From Xenococcus sp. PCC 7305 (GTDB taxonomy: Bacteria > Cyanobacteriota > Cyanobacteriia > Cyanobacteriales > Xenococcaceae): a stretch of 64,000 nt of DNA. The stretch is taken from assembly GCF_000332055.1 (NCBI RefSeq), contig NZ_ALVZ01000226.1, positions 36,127 through 100,126 on the forward strand, read 5' to 3'. The position numbers were made by a program, and so were the translations under genes. Below, one piece after another: positions 46,910 to 55,868 of the stretch. Every line of letters starts with the position of its first letter. Within the stretch, counting starts at the first letter, position 1. The notes below the pieces were generated by a model. It did no database searches, was not told the DNA's origin, and was given only the letters and a program-made list of their open reading frames with translations.

Positions 46910-47755
46910 ATGCATTTGATGATGATTGCGATCGCCTTAGTCCTAGCCTGGTCAATCCGCTTAATTCCTCTCAACTTTCAGGGGACTTGGGGACAACGCT
47001 GGCAACGATCGCTATTTGGCTTTTTAGTTCCACCTCTAATTCTCGTGACTACGGCTTTAGCAATTGTCTTTATGGGCACAGAAGGTAGTATGCTGGGGTT
47101 CCCTGCTGCCAGTGGTTTGAGCTATGGATTGGCTATTACTTTTTTGCTGATTACCCTAATTTATGGCAACCGATTACGCGATCGCGCTTTAAAAACCTGT
47201 CGGAAAATTGGTAAATATCCCAATCAAATCATTGCTGGGAATTCGGTGAAGTTTTTGGCGATCGATTTGCCCTATGTTGCTCAAATCGGTTTTTGGGAGC
47301 CACAACTGGTGATCTCTCAGGGATTATTAGATATTTTAGACCCAGAACAATTGACCGCTGTCTTAGCCCATGAACAGGCTCATCTTCAATATCGGGACAC
47401 CTTTTGGTTCTTTTTTCTCGGTTGGTTACGTGCTGTAGCCTCCTGGCTCCCTAATACAGAAGAGCTTTGGCAAGAATTGTTATTGCTCAGGGAAATCAGA
47501 GCCGATCTCAAAGCTGCTCAAACAGTAGATGCTTTAGTTTTAGCCGAATCTTTGCTCTTGGTTGCGCAAGCTCCTGGAAAATCCTCGTTTAACTTTGGTG
47601 CAACCTTATATTCTTCCCTGAACGGCGATCGTCTATCCCAAAGAATTGATGCCTTGATTGGCGCTGCTCAATTGCCTAATCACAATAATCTTTATTGCTG
47701 GAGCTGGCTTTTTCCAGTGTTTATTCCTTGGTTGGCGATTCCTTTTCACTCCTAA
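46910..47755 (+). CDS. M56/M48-type membrane metallopeptidase (BlaR1-like)
   Basis: The 281-residue protein has three N-terminal helices, then AVLAHEQAHLQYRD with the zinc-binding HExxH, and a downstream LREIRADLKAAQ that could provide the third ligand. The C-terminal beta-lactam sensor domain of BlaR1 is absent. Pairing with the BlaI-like gene suggests a signal-activated peptidase that removes the repressor. The signal is unknown. Confidence 0.88.
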   Translation: MHLMMIAIALVLAWSIRLIPLNFQGTWGQRWQRSLFGFLVPPLILVTTALAIVFMGTEGSMLGFPAASGLSYGLAITFLLITLIYGNRLRDRALKTCRKIGKYPNQIIAGNSVKFLAIDLPYVAQIGFWEPQLVISQGLLDILDPEQLTAVLAHEQAHLQYRDTFWFFFLGWLRAVASWLPNTEELWQELLLLREIRADLKAAQTVDALVLAESLLLVAQAPGKSSFNFGATLYSSLNGDRLSQRIDALIGAAQLPNHNNLYCWSWLFPVFIPWLAIPFHS

Positions 47756-47756
47756 T

Positions 47757-47788
47757 TGAAGAAAGCAGGTAAAAGTTTGCTTTCTTCA
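47757..47788. terminator. Bidirectional hairpin terminator between convergent genes
   Basis: An 11-bp stem (GAAGAAAGCA with TGCTTTCTTC plus one T-A pair) and a 10-base loop lie two bases after the peptidase stop and about 15 bases from the end of the PPC protein gene. AT-rich sequence follows on both sides. Confidence 0.7.
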
Positions 47789-47802
47789 TTTGGTAAATTA
47801 CT

Positions 47803-49563
47803 TTAAACTTCAACTTTAAAAGCAATGCCTTCTTCGGCAAAATCGGGGAAATTAGCCAGAATATTCAGTCTTTCTTGACCAGCGGCAAAGATATAAGTAC
47901 CGGGAACAGCTAGATTTTGAAAACGGTAAAAATCCTCTCCGACATCTGAGGCTCCACTATAGGTATAGAAAGCAATTCCTTCTTCAACAAAGTTGGGGAA
48001 GTTGGCACGAATCCCGATGCTTTCTTCTTCTCCTGCGTACAGATAAGTCCCAGGGACATTACTATTTTGGAACCGATTAAAGCGAACTAGATCATCCCTA
48101 GATTGAGTTGAGACAGTAAATGCCACGCCTTCTTCGTCAAAATTAGGGAAGTTGGCGCGCACTCCATTGCTTTCTTCTGGCCCTACAAATAAATAGGTTC
48201 CAGGGCGATCGCTATTTTGAAAACGTGTAATCGGAGTAGTAAAAAGATTTTCTTCTAGAGTCAGCTCTAAAAGATAGGAGCCAGAACTCTCTCCCACACC
48301 ACTATTTGTCAAACTGGGGTCATAATCCAAATTCGCCGAGCCGCTGACTCCAATATAATAATCACCATCAGTCGGTGCTGTGAATTCTAAAAATGAGTCA
48401 AGCTCAGAAAAATCTCCAAAGGAGTTATCATCATTCTGGAGCAACAAAGCACCATTAGCATCAAATATAGTCAAAACTGAGTTGAGAGGAGAGCCAATCG
48501 ATTGGGCATCAAGGTTGATCGTTAAAGTGTCTCCGTGAGCCAATGTAACTTCGAACAAATCGACATCATTGTTTGGCAATGGCAAAGCTGCGTTGTCGCC
48601 AATTTCGCCAGAAATAAAGACAGGTGCTGTCGGATTAAGTTCAACCGAGTCGGCTAAAAAGATATTATCGTTGGGTTCGCTATAAAAATTGTTGGCATTC
48701 GTTCCTTCCTCATAAGTTAGTATCAGCTCATAATCGCCAGAACTATCGCCAACGCCACTATCAGCAACATTGGGGTCATAGTTTAAATTTGCCGAACTAC
48801 TTACTCCAACATAATAGGTGCCGTTTATCAGTGCCGTAAATTGCTGAAACGAGTCAGGTTCCGTGAAGTCTGGGCCAGAATTATTATCGTTTTGCACCAG
48901 GACATCGCCATTCCCATTAAATATAGTCACAACCGAGTCGAGAGCAGAACCAGCTATCGCGGCATTAATATCAGCGAATATGGTATCTCCAGCATTCAGT
49001 GTAACCGCAAATAGATCGACATCATTGTTGGCATCTACCGCTGGGTTATCCCCGATTTCGCCAGCAATCGCAACAGGAGTTGCACTATTAAGGTCGACCA
49101 CCTCTGCCGAGACGATAGTGTCGCCAGGCTCTTGACGCTCTAGAGTCAGCGTTAGATCATATATCCCCGCACTGTTTCCGTTTCCGCTGCCTGCGACTGT
49201 CGGATCGTAGTTAAAGTTACGAGCACTACTAACTCCAATATAAAAAGTCCCATCTTGTACAGGAGTAAAGGTTAGCAATGAGTCGAGACTAGAAACACCA
49301 TCCACAACGGTATTGTTGTTCACACCCCGTGGATTGCCATCAGAGTCAAATATCCTTAAGACAGAATTAAGGGTAGAACCAATTGTGCGGGCATCAATAT
49401 CAGCGGATAGAATGTCTCCAGCAATTAGGTTAATCTCGTATAAATCTACTTCGTCGTTGGGTTCAACATTTGGATTATCACCAATCTCACCAGAAATTGT
49501 TACGGGCGATAAGGCATTAAGCTCAAGTAATTCTGCTAGCAGAATAGTATCGTTGGGTTCCAT
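47803..49563 (-). CDS. PPC-repeat protein with three C-terminal RFQN repeats
   Basis: The 586-residue acidic protein has three tandem pre-peptidase C-terminal (PPC) domains of about 140 residues (each GDNP, DVDLFEVTL, GDTI, LDSVLTIFD). Three C-terminal repeats of about 45-50 residues follow, each with RFQN, PGTYLF and NFPNF-EEGIAF. PPC domains are found in secreted calcium-dependent proteins. No signal peptide is present, so secretion by a type I system or a missed start upstream is possible. The C-terminal repeats resemble DUF5648-like modules. Confidence 0.75.
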   Translation of the reverse strand: MEPNDTILLAELLELNALSPVTISGEIGDNPNVEPNDEVDLYEINLIAGDILSADIDARTIGSTLNSVLRIFDSDGNPRGVNNNTVVDGVSSLDSLLTFTPVQDGTFYIGVSSARNFNYDPTVAGSGNGNSAGIYDLTLTLERQEPGDTIVSAEVVDLNSATPVAIAGEIGDNPAVDANNDVDLFAVTLNAGDTIFADINAAIAGSALDSVVTIFNGNGDVLVQNDNNSGPDFTEPDSFQQFTALINGTYYVGVSSSANLNYDPNVADSGVGDSSGDYELILTYEEGTNANNFYSEPNDNIFLADSVELNPTAPVFISGEIGDNAALPLPNNDVDLFEVTLAHGDTLTINLDAQSIGSPLNSVLTIFDANGALLLQNDDNSFGDFSELDSFLEFTAPTDGDYYIGVSGSANLDYDPSLTNSGVGESSGSYLLELTLEENLFTTPITRFQNSDRPGTYLFVGPEESNGVRANFPNFDEEGVAFTVSTQSRDDLVRFNRFQNSNVPGTYLYAGEEESIGIRANFPNFVEEGIAFYTYSGASDVGEDFYRFQNLAVPGTYIFAAGQERLNILANFPDFAEEGIAFKVEV

Positions 49564-49841
49564 TGTTAAAATTCAAGTTATGTTAAAGAGATTAAATGCA
49601 GATAGTTTTAATGAAAATTAAAGACCATTCAACGACACAGTTATAACTTATAGTTCTTGACATTGAAAAACTGCAAAATAATCTAATAACCTCAGGGAAT
49701 ATACAGAAGCGAGCCCGATAAATACTTCAGAATCTTTAATATATAATCAATTTTGCTTAGATACTTAACACCCAATATCTAATGCGTAATACCTAATTTA
49801 TTGCCAGTTTTCAGCAGAGTGCATAACCTTGAAAGCAAAGT

Positions 49842-50054
49842 TTATTTCCCAAATGATTCTTCTTCTATCCCTTTCCACCATTCCCCTAACTTCATTAAAT
49901 CTTCATGAATTTCTTGTACTTTGGCCAGATATTCATGGCTAGGAAGACAATTTTTTTCTTCCTCTAATTTTTTTAGTCTTAGCTGTAGTAACAGCCAAGG
50001 TTTGGATATGCCATTGGTAGCTTCAATATATTTGGCTAATGCTTTACTATCCAT
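49842..50054 (-). CDS. Small charged hypothetical protein, 70 aa
   Basis: The protein is mostly helical with no membrane segment (SKPWLLLQLRLKKLEEEKN, VQEIHEDLMKLGEWWKG). It lies 28 bases downstream of the DUF4079 gene on the same strand and is probably co-transcribed. I recognise no domain; the compact operon placement and composition support it as real. Confidence 0.6.
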   Translation of the reverse strand: MDSKALAKYIEATNGISKPWLLLQLRLKKLEEEKNCLPSHEYLAKVQEIHEDLMKLGEWWKGIEEESFGK

Positions 50055-50082
50055 CAGTTTATGAGCTAATACTCCGTTTTTC

Positions 50083-50556
50083 TTACATTTTGTCGATAAT
50101 TGAAAATAGAATGTCCATTCCCGTTACTGCTTCCCAGCCGAAAAGTCCTAATAAAACAACATTAATGCTAATATGCGTCACGCGAGCTAAATTATTGCCT
50201 TTTTGCATATAGGGTACTAGTGCTGTAGCGATCGCGATCGCGCTCATCATGGCTAAGCCAACCACCAAATGTGCTGTCACAAATAACTTGCCATTATTAA
50301 TGTAAGTCACTGCCATCCCCGCAACAGTACCAATGATCATCAAGGCTAAGATAACTGAGCCTATTTCGTGATGTTTAAAGCCAAATTTCTTCTTCACTAA
50401 GGTTTTCCGGACTTCTTTATCGGTGGTGGTGCGAGTACGACGACTCTGAATTCCTAGATACAAAGCATAAATAAATAAGCCAAATAATACCCACATGAAT
50501 AGAGGATGGGCAAATTGTGACCAAACTTTCACGACCTCGGGTATTTCAAAAGCCAT
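50083..50556 (-). CDS. DUF4079 membrane protein
   Basis: The 157-residue protein has four membrane helices. Conserved His occur in WSQFAHPLF, KHHEIGSVI, VTAHLVVGLAM and VTHISINVVL, a pattern like a b-type cytochrome. The DUF4079 family is widespread in cyanobacteria and plants, possibly acting in redox at thylakoid or plasma membrane. Heme binding is inference. Confidence 0.85.
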   Translation of the reverse strand: MAFEIPEVVKVWSQFAHPLFMWVLFGLFIYALYLGIQSRRTRTTTDKEVRKTLVKKKFGFKHHEIGSVILALMIIGTVAGMAVTYINNGKLFVTAHLVVGLAMMSAIAIATALVPYMQKGNNLARVTHISINVVLLGLFGWEAVTGMDILFSIIDKM

Positions 50557-50609
50557 AACAAAACAATTTCCTAATTTTAGTTACAATACTTTATAAAAAG
50601 TAACATATT

Positions 50610-50648
50610 TTTTAAGGATGAGGAATAAGGGATGAAGGATGAGGACTA
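50610..50648. repeat. GGATGAGG-type repeat
   Basis: Units of GGATGAGG and GGATGAAGG stand between the DUF4079 and MFS genes. The same repeat type is at 53152-53203. Confidence 0.6.
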
Positions 50649-50661
50649 GTTTAAAATTCTT

Positions 50662-52068
50662 TTAGCGAGCAAGATATCGAGTTATGACACCGCCTAATAG
50701 CGCGATCGCGGCCAATCCCAGAATTACTGATTCCAAGCCAAAATAAGCTTCGGCCTCAGCTGCTAAGACCAACGGTAAAGATAGGGCAATATTCACCGCA
50801 TTATTTTGTAAACCAAAGACTTTGCCTCGCATATCAGGGGGAGTTTCCGACTGGATAGTAGTTTGCATGGGTACTCCAATCAAAGAAGCAAAAGCCCCCA
50901 TGAAAGAACTCATAATGAAGGCTAGCCAAAAACTGCCTGTTGCATAGGATAAACCTGCCAGAGAAGCAGCTATGCCAAGAGAGCCCCAAAAGCTGAGCTG
51001 GGCATTGGAAAATCGTTGTCCCAAATTGCCAATAATAGCAGCACTAACAGCCATGCCCAATCCTGTAGCAGCTAAGAGAATGCCAAATTCATCGGCTTCG
51101 ATTTCGGGGATTTTATCGGCTAAGCTCACAGCTAAAACCACCAAAGCTGCAAAGATAGAAAAAAGAATAATTAACTGAATTAGAGCATTGCGAACCTTAA
51201 GATTCGTCTTTAAATATTGAATCCCTTCGCCAATGTCTTGTAGAGGATGGGCATTTTCGGAATTGGGATCTCCTTGATCTTGCTCTATTTTTAGTCCAAT
51301 TAAAATTATTCCTGCGATCGCATAAGCCCCACCCACAAGGATTTCTTTGCCAATATCATCGGCAAATCCCCAGCTTCCCACAAGATGATCTGCTAACTCT
51401 AATAATGGTTCACCGACAGCAAAGCCCACAATGAGTAATGCCATGATGGTGGTTGTATAGATAGAATTGGCTGCGAGTAAATCTTGTTTCGGAACGAGCA
51501 ACGGAATTGCCGCTTGTTCTGCGGGAGCAAAAAATTGCGTCAAGGTAGAAACAAACAGAGTTACAGTCAGTAAAAGTAAGAATCCGAGTGAGATATTATG
51601 GGTGAGAACTTTTCCTTGAGCAAACCATAATAAAACAGGCAATATCAGAACAAAGGCGCCGCGAAATAAATTGGAAAAAACTAAAATAGATTTTTTTGAC
51701 CAGCGATCAACATAAACTCCTGCTAAAGAACCGAATAATATCGCGGGAATCGTGAAAGCAATGGTGATAGGTGATACCCAAAGACTAATCGGCTGACCAG
51801 CAATTTGAAAACTACTAGCCACAATGGCAATAGTTAACACCAGATAGATTTTATCTGCCAACTGAGAAAATATTTGACCTCCCCATAAAATCAGGAACTG
51901 AGTATTTTGTAATACAGGTAAGAATCCTTGACTAATCGGCTCTTCATCGGGAGGTTGTTCCGAATCCTTTAGAGAAGTAGTAGTGTCAAGGTCAGAATTC
52001 TCAGTGGTTTCGGACTTAGTAGTAGGATTGTTTTCTTCTCGCTCTAATCTAGTTTCAGACAAAGACAT
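50662..52068 (-). CDS. MFS transporter
   Basis: The 468-residue protein has a charged N-terminus (about 1-50) and twelve predicted helices. The major-facilitator features include GSLAGVYVDRWSKKSILV between helices 2 and 3 (motif A-like) and the DMRGKVFGLQNNAVNIALS region. It resembles the DHA3/enterobactin exporter (EntS-like) subgroup. The substrate is unknown. Confidence 0.85.
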   Translation of the reverse strand: MSLSETRLEREENNPTTKSETTENSDLDTTTSLKDSEQPPDEEPISQGFLPVLQNTQFLILWGGQIFSQLADKIYLVLTIAIVASSFQIAGQPISLWVSPITIAFTIPAILFGSLAGVYVDRWSKKSILVFSNLFRGAFVLILPVLLWFAQGKVLTHNISLGFLLLLTVTLFVSTLTQFFAPAEQAAIPLLVPKQDLLAANSIYTTTIMALLIVGFAVGEPLLELADHLVGSWGFADDIGKEILVGGAYAIAGIILIGLKIEQDQGDPNSENAHPLQDIGEGIQYLKTNLKVRNALIQLIILFSIFAALVVLAVSLADKIPEIEADEFGILLAATGLGMAVSAAIIGNLGQRFSNAQLSFWGSLGIAASLAGLSYATGSFWLAFIMSSFMGAFASLIGVPMQTTIQSETPPDMRGKVFGLQNNAVNIALSLPLVLAAEAEAYFGLESVILGLAAIALLGGVITRYLAR

Positions 52069-52274
52069 GTTTCTATAATTTGCGTAATTTAAAGAGATTA
52101 CGTTTTAAAACTTTTATATATCAATTTTCTTTAAAGTAATGAAGAAGCCAGATCGAAGAAACAAAGAAAAACTTTCTGCCTTCATTATGCCCCTTGGGTA
52201 TTATCCCATGAAGATGGGTTGAGATTGCCTTTTTCCATGATGGGTTACGGCTTGTTCTCAAGAACGAAGTTCTA

Positions 52275-53141
52275 TTAAAATTCCACTAAGTATAAATTGT
52301 CCACTAAATCGGCAGAACGAATGGATTTTCCTAGGTGATGTTGGATATATTGCCGTAAAATTTGCTCAATTTTGACCCAAGCAGAATCGACAGAAAGCTT
52401 CACTAATTGAGGCGGAATAAGCTCAGAAATTAGCGGCAGAGATTCTGCGCTAAGAGACTGCATGATACCTAATTCCACAGCATTAATCTTGTAGTTGACC
52501 ATAAATGAGGATTCATAGTTGTTATTCTCCTCTTGAGGATTAGTTTCTGGGGCTTGATTAGTCTTCTGTGACAAATCAACAACGCCGCCTCGTTCAAAAC
52601 TTAGTCCTCCGCGCCAATTAGCATTAAGATGCTCTATTTCCAATGATTGCTGCGTTATACAACAGGCGTGAACTTGTGGGGCAATTCCCGCGATCGCCAA
52701 AATATGAAATACGGCTTGAGCTAAATAGGGATAAACATTTTCCTGTAATTTTAACTGTTCTATCCGACGAAGATGTTCGTTGAGCAATTCGTACAATGCC
52801 TGTTGAGGCTGCTCATCTACCGCTAAATAGAGAGCTAATTCGGCTAAGTATTGAGCTGCTGCTAATTTTCCCAAATCTTTGCTTAGTCCAGGGTAAGTAT
52901 AAATAGTCTCAGCCTGAATGATTTTGTCGAGAGAGCGCCCTTTAATCATTAACAACTTGTTCACGACAAATAGTTCTGTTCTGCCCCGCAGGCGAGATTT
53001 ATATTTTTTGGCTCCTGGCGCAGTGGCAGAGATTAAGCCATATTCCGGGGTCAAAATTTTTACAAGGCGATCGCTTTCCTTTAAAGTCGAACCTTTTAAT
53101 ATAATTCCTGTTGTCGTATATTTTTTAAGTTTGTCAGGCAC
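52275..53141 (-). CDS. recO: DNA repair protein RecO
   Basis: The 288-residue protein matches RecO: N-terminal OB-fold (TTGIILKGSTLKESDRLVKIL and LISATAPGAKKYKSRLRG) and a helical C-terminal part. RecO loads RecA with RecF/RecR on SSB-coated DNA. The zinc-finger Cys positions in some RecO proteins are not clearly seen here. GTG (53141) is the start, directly aligned with the conserved beginning. Confidence 0.92.
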   Translation of the reverse strand: MPDKLKKYTTTGIILKGSTLKESDRLVKILTPEYGLISATAPGAKKYKSRLRGRTELFVVNKLLMIKGRSLDKIIQAETIYTYPGLSKDLGKLAAAQYLAELALYLAVDEQPQQALYELLNEHLRRIEQLKLQENVYPYLAQAVFHILAIAGIAPQVHACCITQQSLEIEHLNANWRGGLSFERGGVVDLSQKTNQAPETNPQEENNNYESSFMVNYKINAVELGIMQSLSAESLPLISELIPPQLVKLSVDSAWVKIEQILRQYIQHHLGKSIRSADLVDNLYLVEF

Positions 53142-53151
53142 AATGAAGAAT

Positions 53152-53203
53152 AAAGGATGAGGGATGAAGGATGAGGCATGAGGGATGAGGGATGAGGAAT
53201 GAA
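53152..53203. repeat. GGATGAGG-type tandem repeat upstream of recO
   Basis: Seven imperfect units of GGATGAGG/GGATGAAGG cover about 50 bases between recO and the dynamin-like gene. Same family as 50610-50648. Confidence 0.75.
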
Positions 53204-53248
53204 GAAATAAATATTGGTTTAACTTTATTCTTGGTTGCTAATTACCGT

Positions 53249-54841
53249 TTATTTTTCAGATAATTGTTCTAGTTCATTGAGAATTTTATTGATTTCTAAT
53301 TTGTTACTCTCAATATTTTCTTCGATGGAAGCAGCCAGTTGAATTTTAGTTTCCAACTCTTCTTGTTGGGGTTGAATGACTGCCATCACTTTGGCCAGAG
53401 ATTCATTTAGTTCATTAGCTAAAGCTTGCCACAGAGTGTCAGTATAATTTTGTTTTAATTCGAGAAAAGTTGCTGATAATTGCTCTTTCACTTTTTGATT
53501 TTGTCTGGGTAAAGCATTAAAGCTAAGCACCCCAAAAACCACGGAAAGGGCAAAAGCAGAGGCATCTAAAGACGCTGCGGTAAAAAGAATCTGACCACTA
53601 AAGCCTGAAACTACGGCGAACATTCCCAATTTTCCACAATTATTTAAGCCCGTATCTGCTGCGGTTTTAATATTCTCTGACATGGCCTTCACATCAACTG
53701 CTTCGCTTTCTAGTATGGGAATAGTGAGTTGAGCTTGATTAATTTCGATCGCAGTGGCAATGTCTTCTGTGGTTTCGCGAATAATGCGATCGCGATATTG
53801 AACAAAAGTAGTAGTTGCTTCTTTAAAAATATCCTGGAGATTTTTATCCAACTGAACTTCTTTAATCGCTGTGGTCAGTTTTTCTTCTAAGCCGTCATCC
53901 TCATTGGTGATTCTTTTTCTGGCGACAGAAACAAAATTAAGTTTATTATCGATAATTTTATAAACTGCATAGGTTAGATTCCGAAAAAGATCTTCGATAT
54001 TGCCTTGAAAGATCCCAAACAGCATCTTATATTCTTCCAACCTTTCGGTGATTCTGCGAACACTACGATCAAAAATCGCTTTTTCTGCCTGTAGTTTTTC
54101 CTGGACAACTTGATTTTTACTAACTAATTGCTCTAGATAAACCAACAAAGAGTTTTGCGGCCCTTGAAGTTTTAATTTCATTCTTTCTTTTTCTGCCAGG
54201 AACGAAACCAAAAAACCTTTGAACTCTTCCATCCCAGCCCCAGAATGGGAGGAAATGGGAAATATGGGCGGAGCTTCGGTAAAAATATTGCTCAATCCTT
54301 CGGCAATATAGTTTGTTACTTGGTCGATTTCTTCGGGCGTGGCTAAATCAATTTTATTAACAGCCACAATAACCTTGCGCGCCCAGGTATTATCCACGAT
54401 CGTCAAAAAATCTTGTTCTGATTTACTTAAGGGTCGTTCGATAGAAGTCAGAAATAAGATAATATCTGCTTGTTTAAGATAGTTTTCGGTCAATTCCTGA
54501 TGTTGATCGATAATGGAGTTGGTGCCAGGACTATCGATGAAGACTAAGCCACCTAGCCCTTCTGGATTATAGGATTCGATCGCCTTGGTGGTGGGCAAAA
54601 TTCCGACAGGGGCGATCGCGCTTTCGCCTAAATGATTGAGTAAACTAGATTTTCCGGCATTGAATTCGCCGCAGATAAAAATTGAGAAAGGACTCTTGAG
54701 TTGTTGCTTGATTCCTACGATATCAGGTTCAAAATCAGGAAATAAGCTCTGGGCCTCCACAAACAAACTTTCAACCTTCTCAATATTCTGTAAGCTACGG
54801 TCAAACAGTTCTTGTTGTGAGTTAGAAAGAGTGAGAGGCAT
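53249..54841 (-). CDS. Bacterial dynamin-like GTPase
   Basis: The 530-residue protein has the GTPase motifs G1 GEFNAGKSSLLN, G2 LPTTKAI, G3 FIDSPGTNSI and G4 AVNKIDL (about residues 50-165). A long helical stalk follows, with two hydrophobic segments near 395-440 that could insert in membranes, and a C-terminal coiled coil. It is a membrane-remodelling GTPase by family. It is a single gene rather than the usual tandem pair. Confidence 0.9.
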   Translation of the reverse strand: MPLTLSNSQQELFDRSLQNIEKVESLFVEAQSLFPDFEPDIVGIKQQLKSPFSIFICGEFNAGKSSLLNHLGESAIAPVGILPTTKAIESYNPEGLGGLVFIDSPGTNSIIDQHQELTENYLKQADIILFLTSIERPLSKSEQDFLTIVDNTWARKVIVAVNKIDLATPEEIDQVTNYIAEGLSNIFTEAPPIFPISSHSGAGMEEFKGFLVSFLAEKERMKLKLQGPQNSLLVYLEQLVSKNQVVQEKLQAEKAIFDRSVRRITERLEEYKMLFGIFQGNIEDLFRNLTYAVYKIIDNKLNFVSVARKRITNEDDGLEEKLTTAIKEVQLDKNLQDIFKEATTTFVQYRDRIIRETTEDIATAIEINQAQLTIPILESEAVDVKAMSENIKTAADTGLNNCGKLGMFAVVSGFSGQILFTAASLDASAFALSVVFGVLSFNALPRQNQKVKEQLSATFLELKQNYTDTLWQALANELNESLAKVMAVIQPQQEELETKIQLAASIEENIESNKLEINKILNELEQLSEK

Positions 54842-54943
54842 AGCTTAATAATGGTTACAGGTTATACAGATTATAGGGTACAAGCAAAGTAACTTTCAGC
54901 GCGTAATTAATAAAGAACAATTAACATTTAGGATTGTGTAAAT

Positions 54944-55261
54944 CTCGCGCAAAGGCGCAAAGGCGCAAAGAAAAAAAACGCTAAGTATTTTGGGTTACAG
55001 TTTGTTTACTAGACGAGTTCTCTCATTTCTAATCAGGTCTGTATTTGTTATAACTCGCGCAAAGGCGCAAAGGCGCAAAGAAAAAACGCTAAGTATTTTG
55101 GGTTACAGTTTGTCTACTAGACGAGTTATTCCATTTCTAATCAGGTCTGTATTGTGTAAATCTCGCGCAAAGGCGCAAAGGCGCAAAGAAAAAACGCTAA
55201 GTATTTTGGGTTACAGTTTGTTTACTAGACGAGTTATCCCATTTCTAATCAGGTCTGTATT
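54944..55261. repeat. Three tandem units of about 109 bp containing the 3' end of the GxxExxY gene
   Basis: Each unit has CTCGCGCAAAGGCGCAAAGG, A-rich spacer and the last 16 codons of the adjacent gene read on the minus strand (NTDLIRNGITRLVNKL stop). Units start at 54944, 55054 and 55162; the third is the true end of the gene. Copies A and B differ by a few substitutions. Confidence 0.9.
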
Positions 55262-55588
55262 GAAGTTAATCAGTAGTCCTAGATGTTTGTTCGTAAGACG
55301 AAGATAGGTAAGCAGTTGTTTTTTATGAACAGGAGCAACAGTTTCCACGGATTTTAACTCGATAATAACCAAATTTTCTACAATAAAATCTGCTCGAAAA
55401 CCCTCTCCTAGATGTATCCCTTCATAAACTACAGGAATGGTCTTTTGTCTGTCAAAGTTGAACCCTCGCTTTTTCAACTCATAAGCCATAGCAGCCTCAT
55501 AAACAGACTCTAACAAACCAGCACCCAATTTAGTATGAATCTTATAGGCAGCATCAACAATCTCCCTAGCAATTTCATTCTCTCTCAC
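55211..55588 (-). CDS. GxxExxY family protein (PD-(D/E)XK nuclease-like)
   Basis: The 125-residue protein has the defining GAGLLESVYEAA (G-x-x-E-x-x-Y) and a PD-(D/E)XK-like core FRADFIVENLVIIELKSVE. Start GTG (55588) stands behind AAGGAGAG. The family is widespread, often surrounded by CGCAAAGGCGCAAAG-type repeats as here. Its biological role is unknown to me. The 3' end is tandemly repeated downstream and the 5' end is duplicated at 55778-55805. Confidence 0.88.
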   Translation of the reverse strand: MRENEIAREIVDAAYKIHTKLGAGLLESVYEAAMAYELKKRGFNFDRQKTIPVVYEGIHLGEGFRADFIVENLVIIELKSVETVAPVHKKQLLTYLRLTNKHLGLLINFNTDLIRNGITRLVNKL

Positions 55589-55660
55589 AAATCTCTCCTT
55601 GGCGCCTTAGCGTCTTTGCGCGATATTAACATAATATTATAAATTAATAGCCTCAATCGC
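55570..55660. repeat. First copy of a 91-bp duplicated block (start of GxxExxY gene)
   Basis: This block covers the first codons of the GxxExxY gene, the TTGGCGCCTTAGCGTCTTTG sequence and a stretch matching the last codons of the PLP-enzyme gene. It is almost identical to 55778-55868. Confidence 0.85.
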
Positions 55661-55703
55661 TGCTTATGATGTAGCTGAGTTCCTCAAGCAATAGTTGATA
55701 TGA

Positions 55704-55750
55704 CTCGCGCAAAGGCGCAGAGACGCAAAGAAAAAAACGCCAAGTGTTTT
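55704..55750. repeat. Extra unit of the CGCAAAGGCGCAGAG repeat
   Basis: CTCGCGCAAAGGCGCAGAGA followed by A-rich sequence, the same repeat as in the 54944-55261 array, stands between the two copies of the 91-bp block. Confidence 0.8.
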
Positions 55751-55777
55751 TAAGTTAAAGGTTTTTGGCAAGAGGCG

Positions 55778-55868
55778 CAATTTCATTTTCTCTCACAAAT
55801 CTCTCCTTGGCGCCTTAGCGTCTTTGCGCGATATTAACATAATATTAATTAATAGCTTCAATCGCTGC
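55778..55868. repeat. Second copy of the 91-bp duplicated block (end of PLP-enzyme gene)
   Basis: It contains a truncated GxxExxY start (GTG plus six codons on the minus strand) and runs into the genuine 3' end of the PLP-enzyme gene. The pair brackets the GxxExxY gene start and looks like the scar of a cassette insertion or unequal duplication. Confidence 0.85.

Noticed and set aside
54944..55261. Possible CRISPR array
   Set aside because: The units are about 109 bp, the whole unit is repeated rather than repeats with unique spacers, and they contain the end of a neighbouring gene. No cas genes are present.
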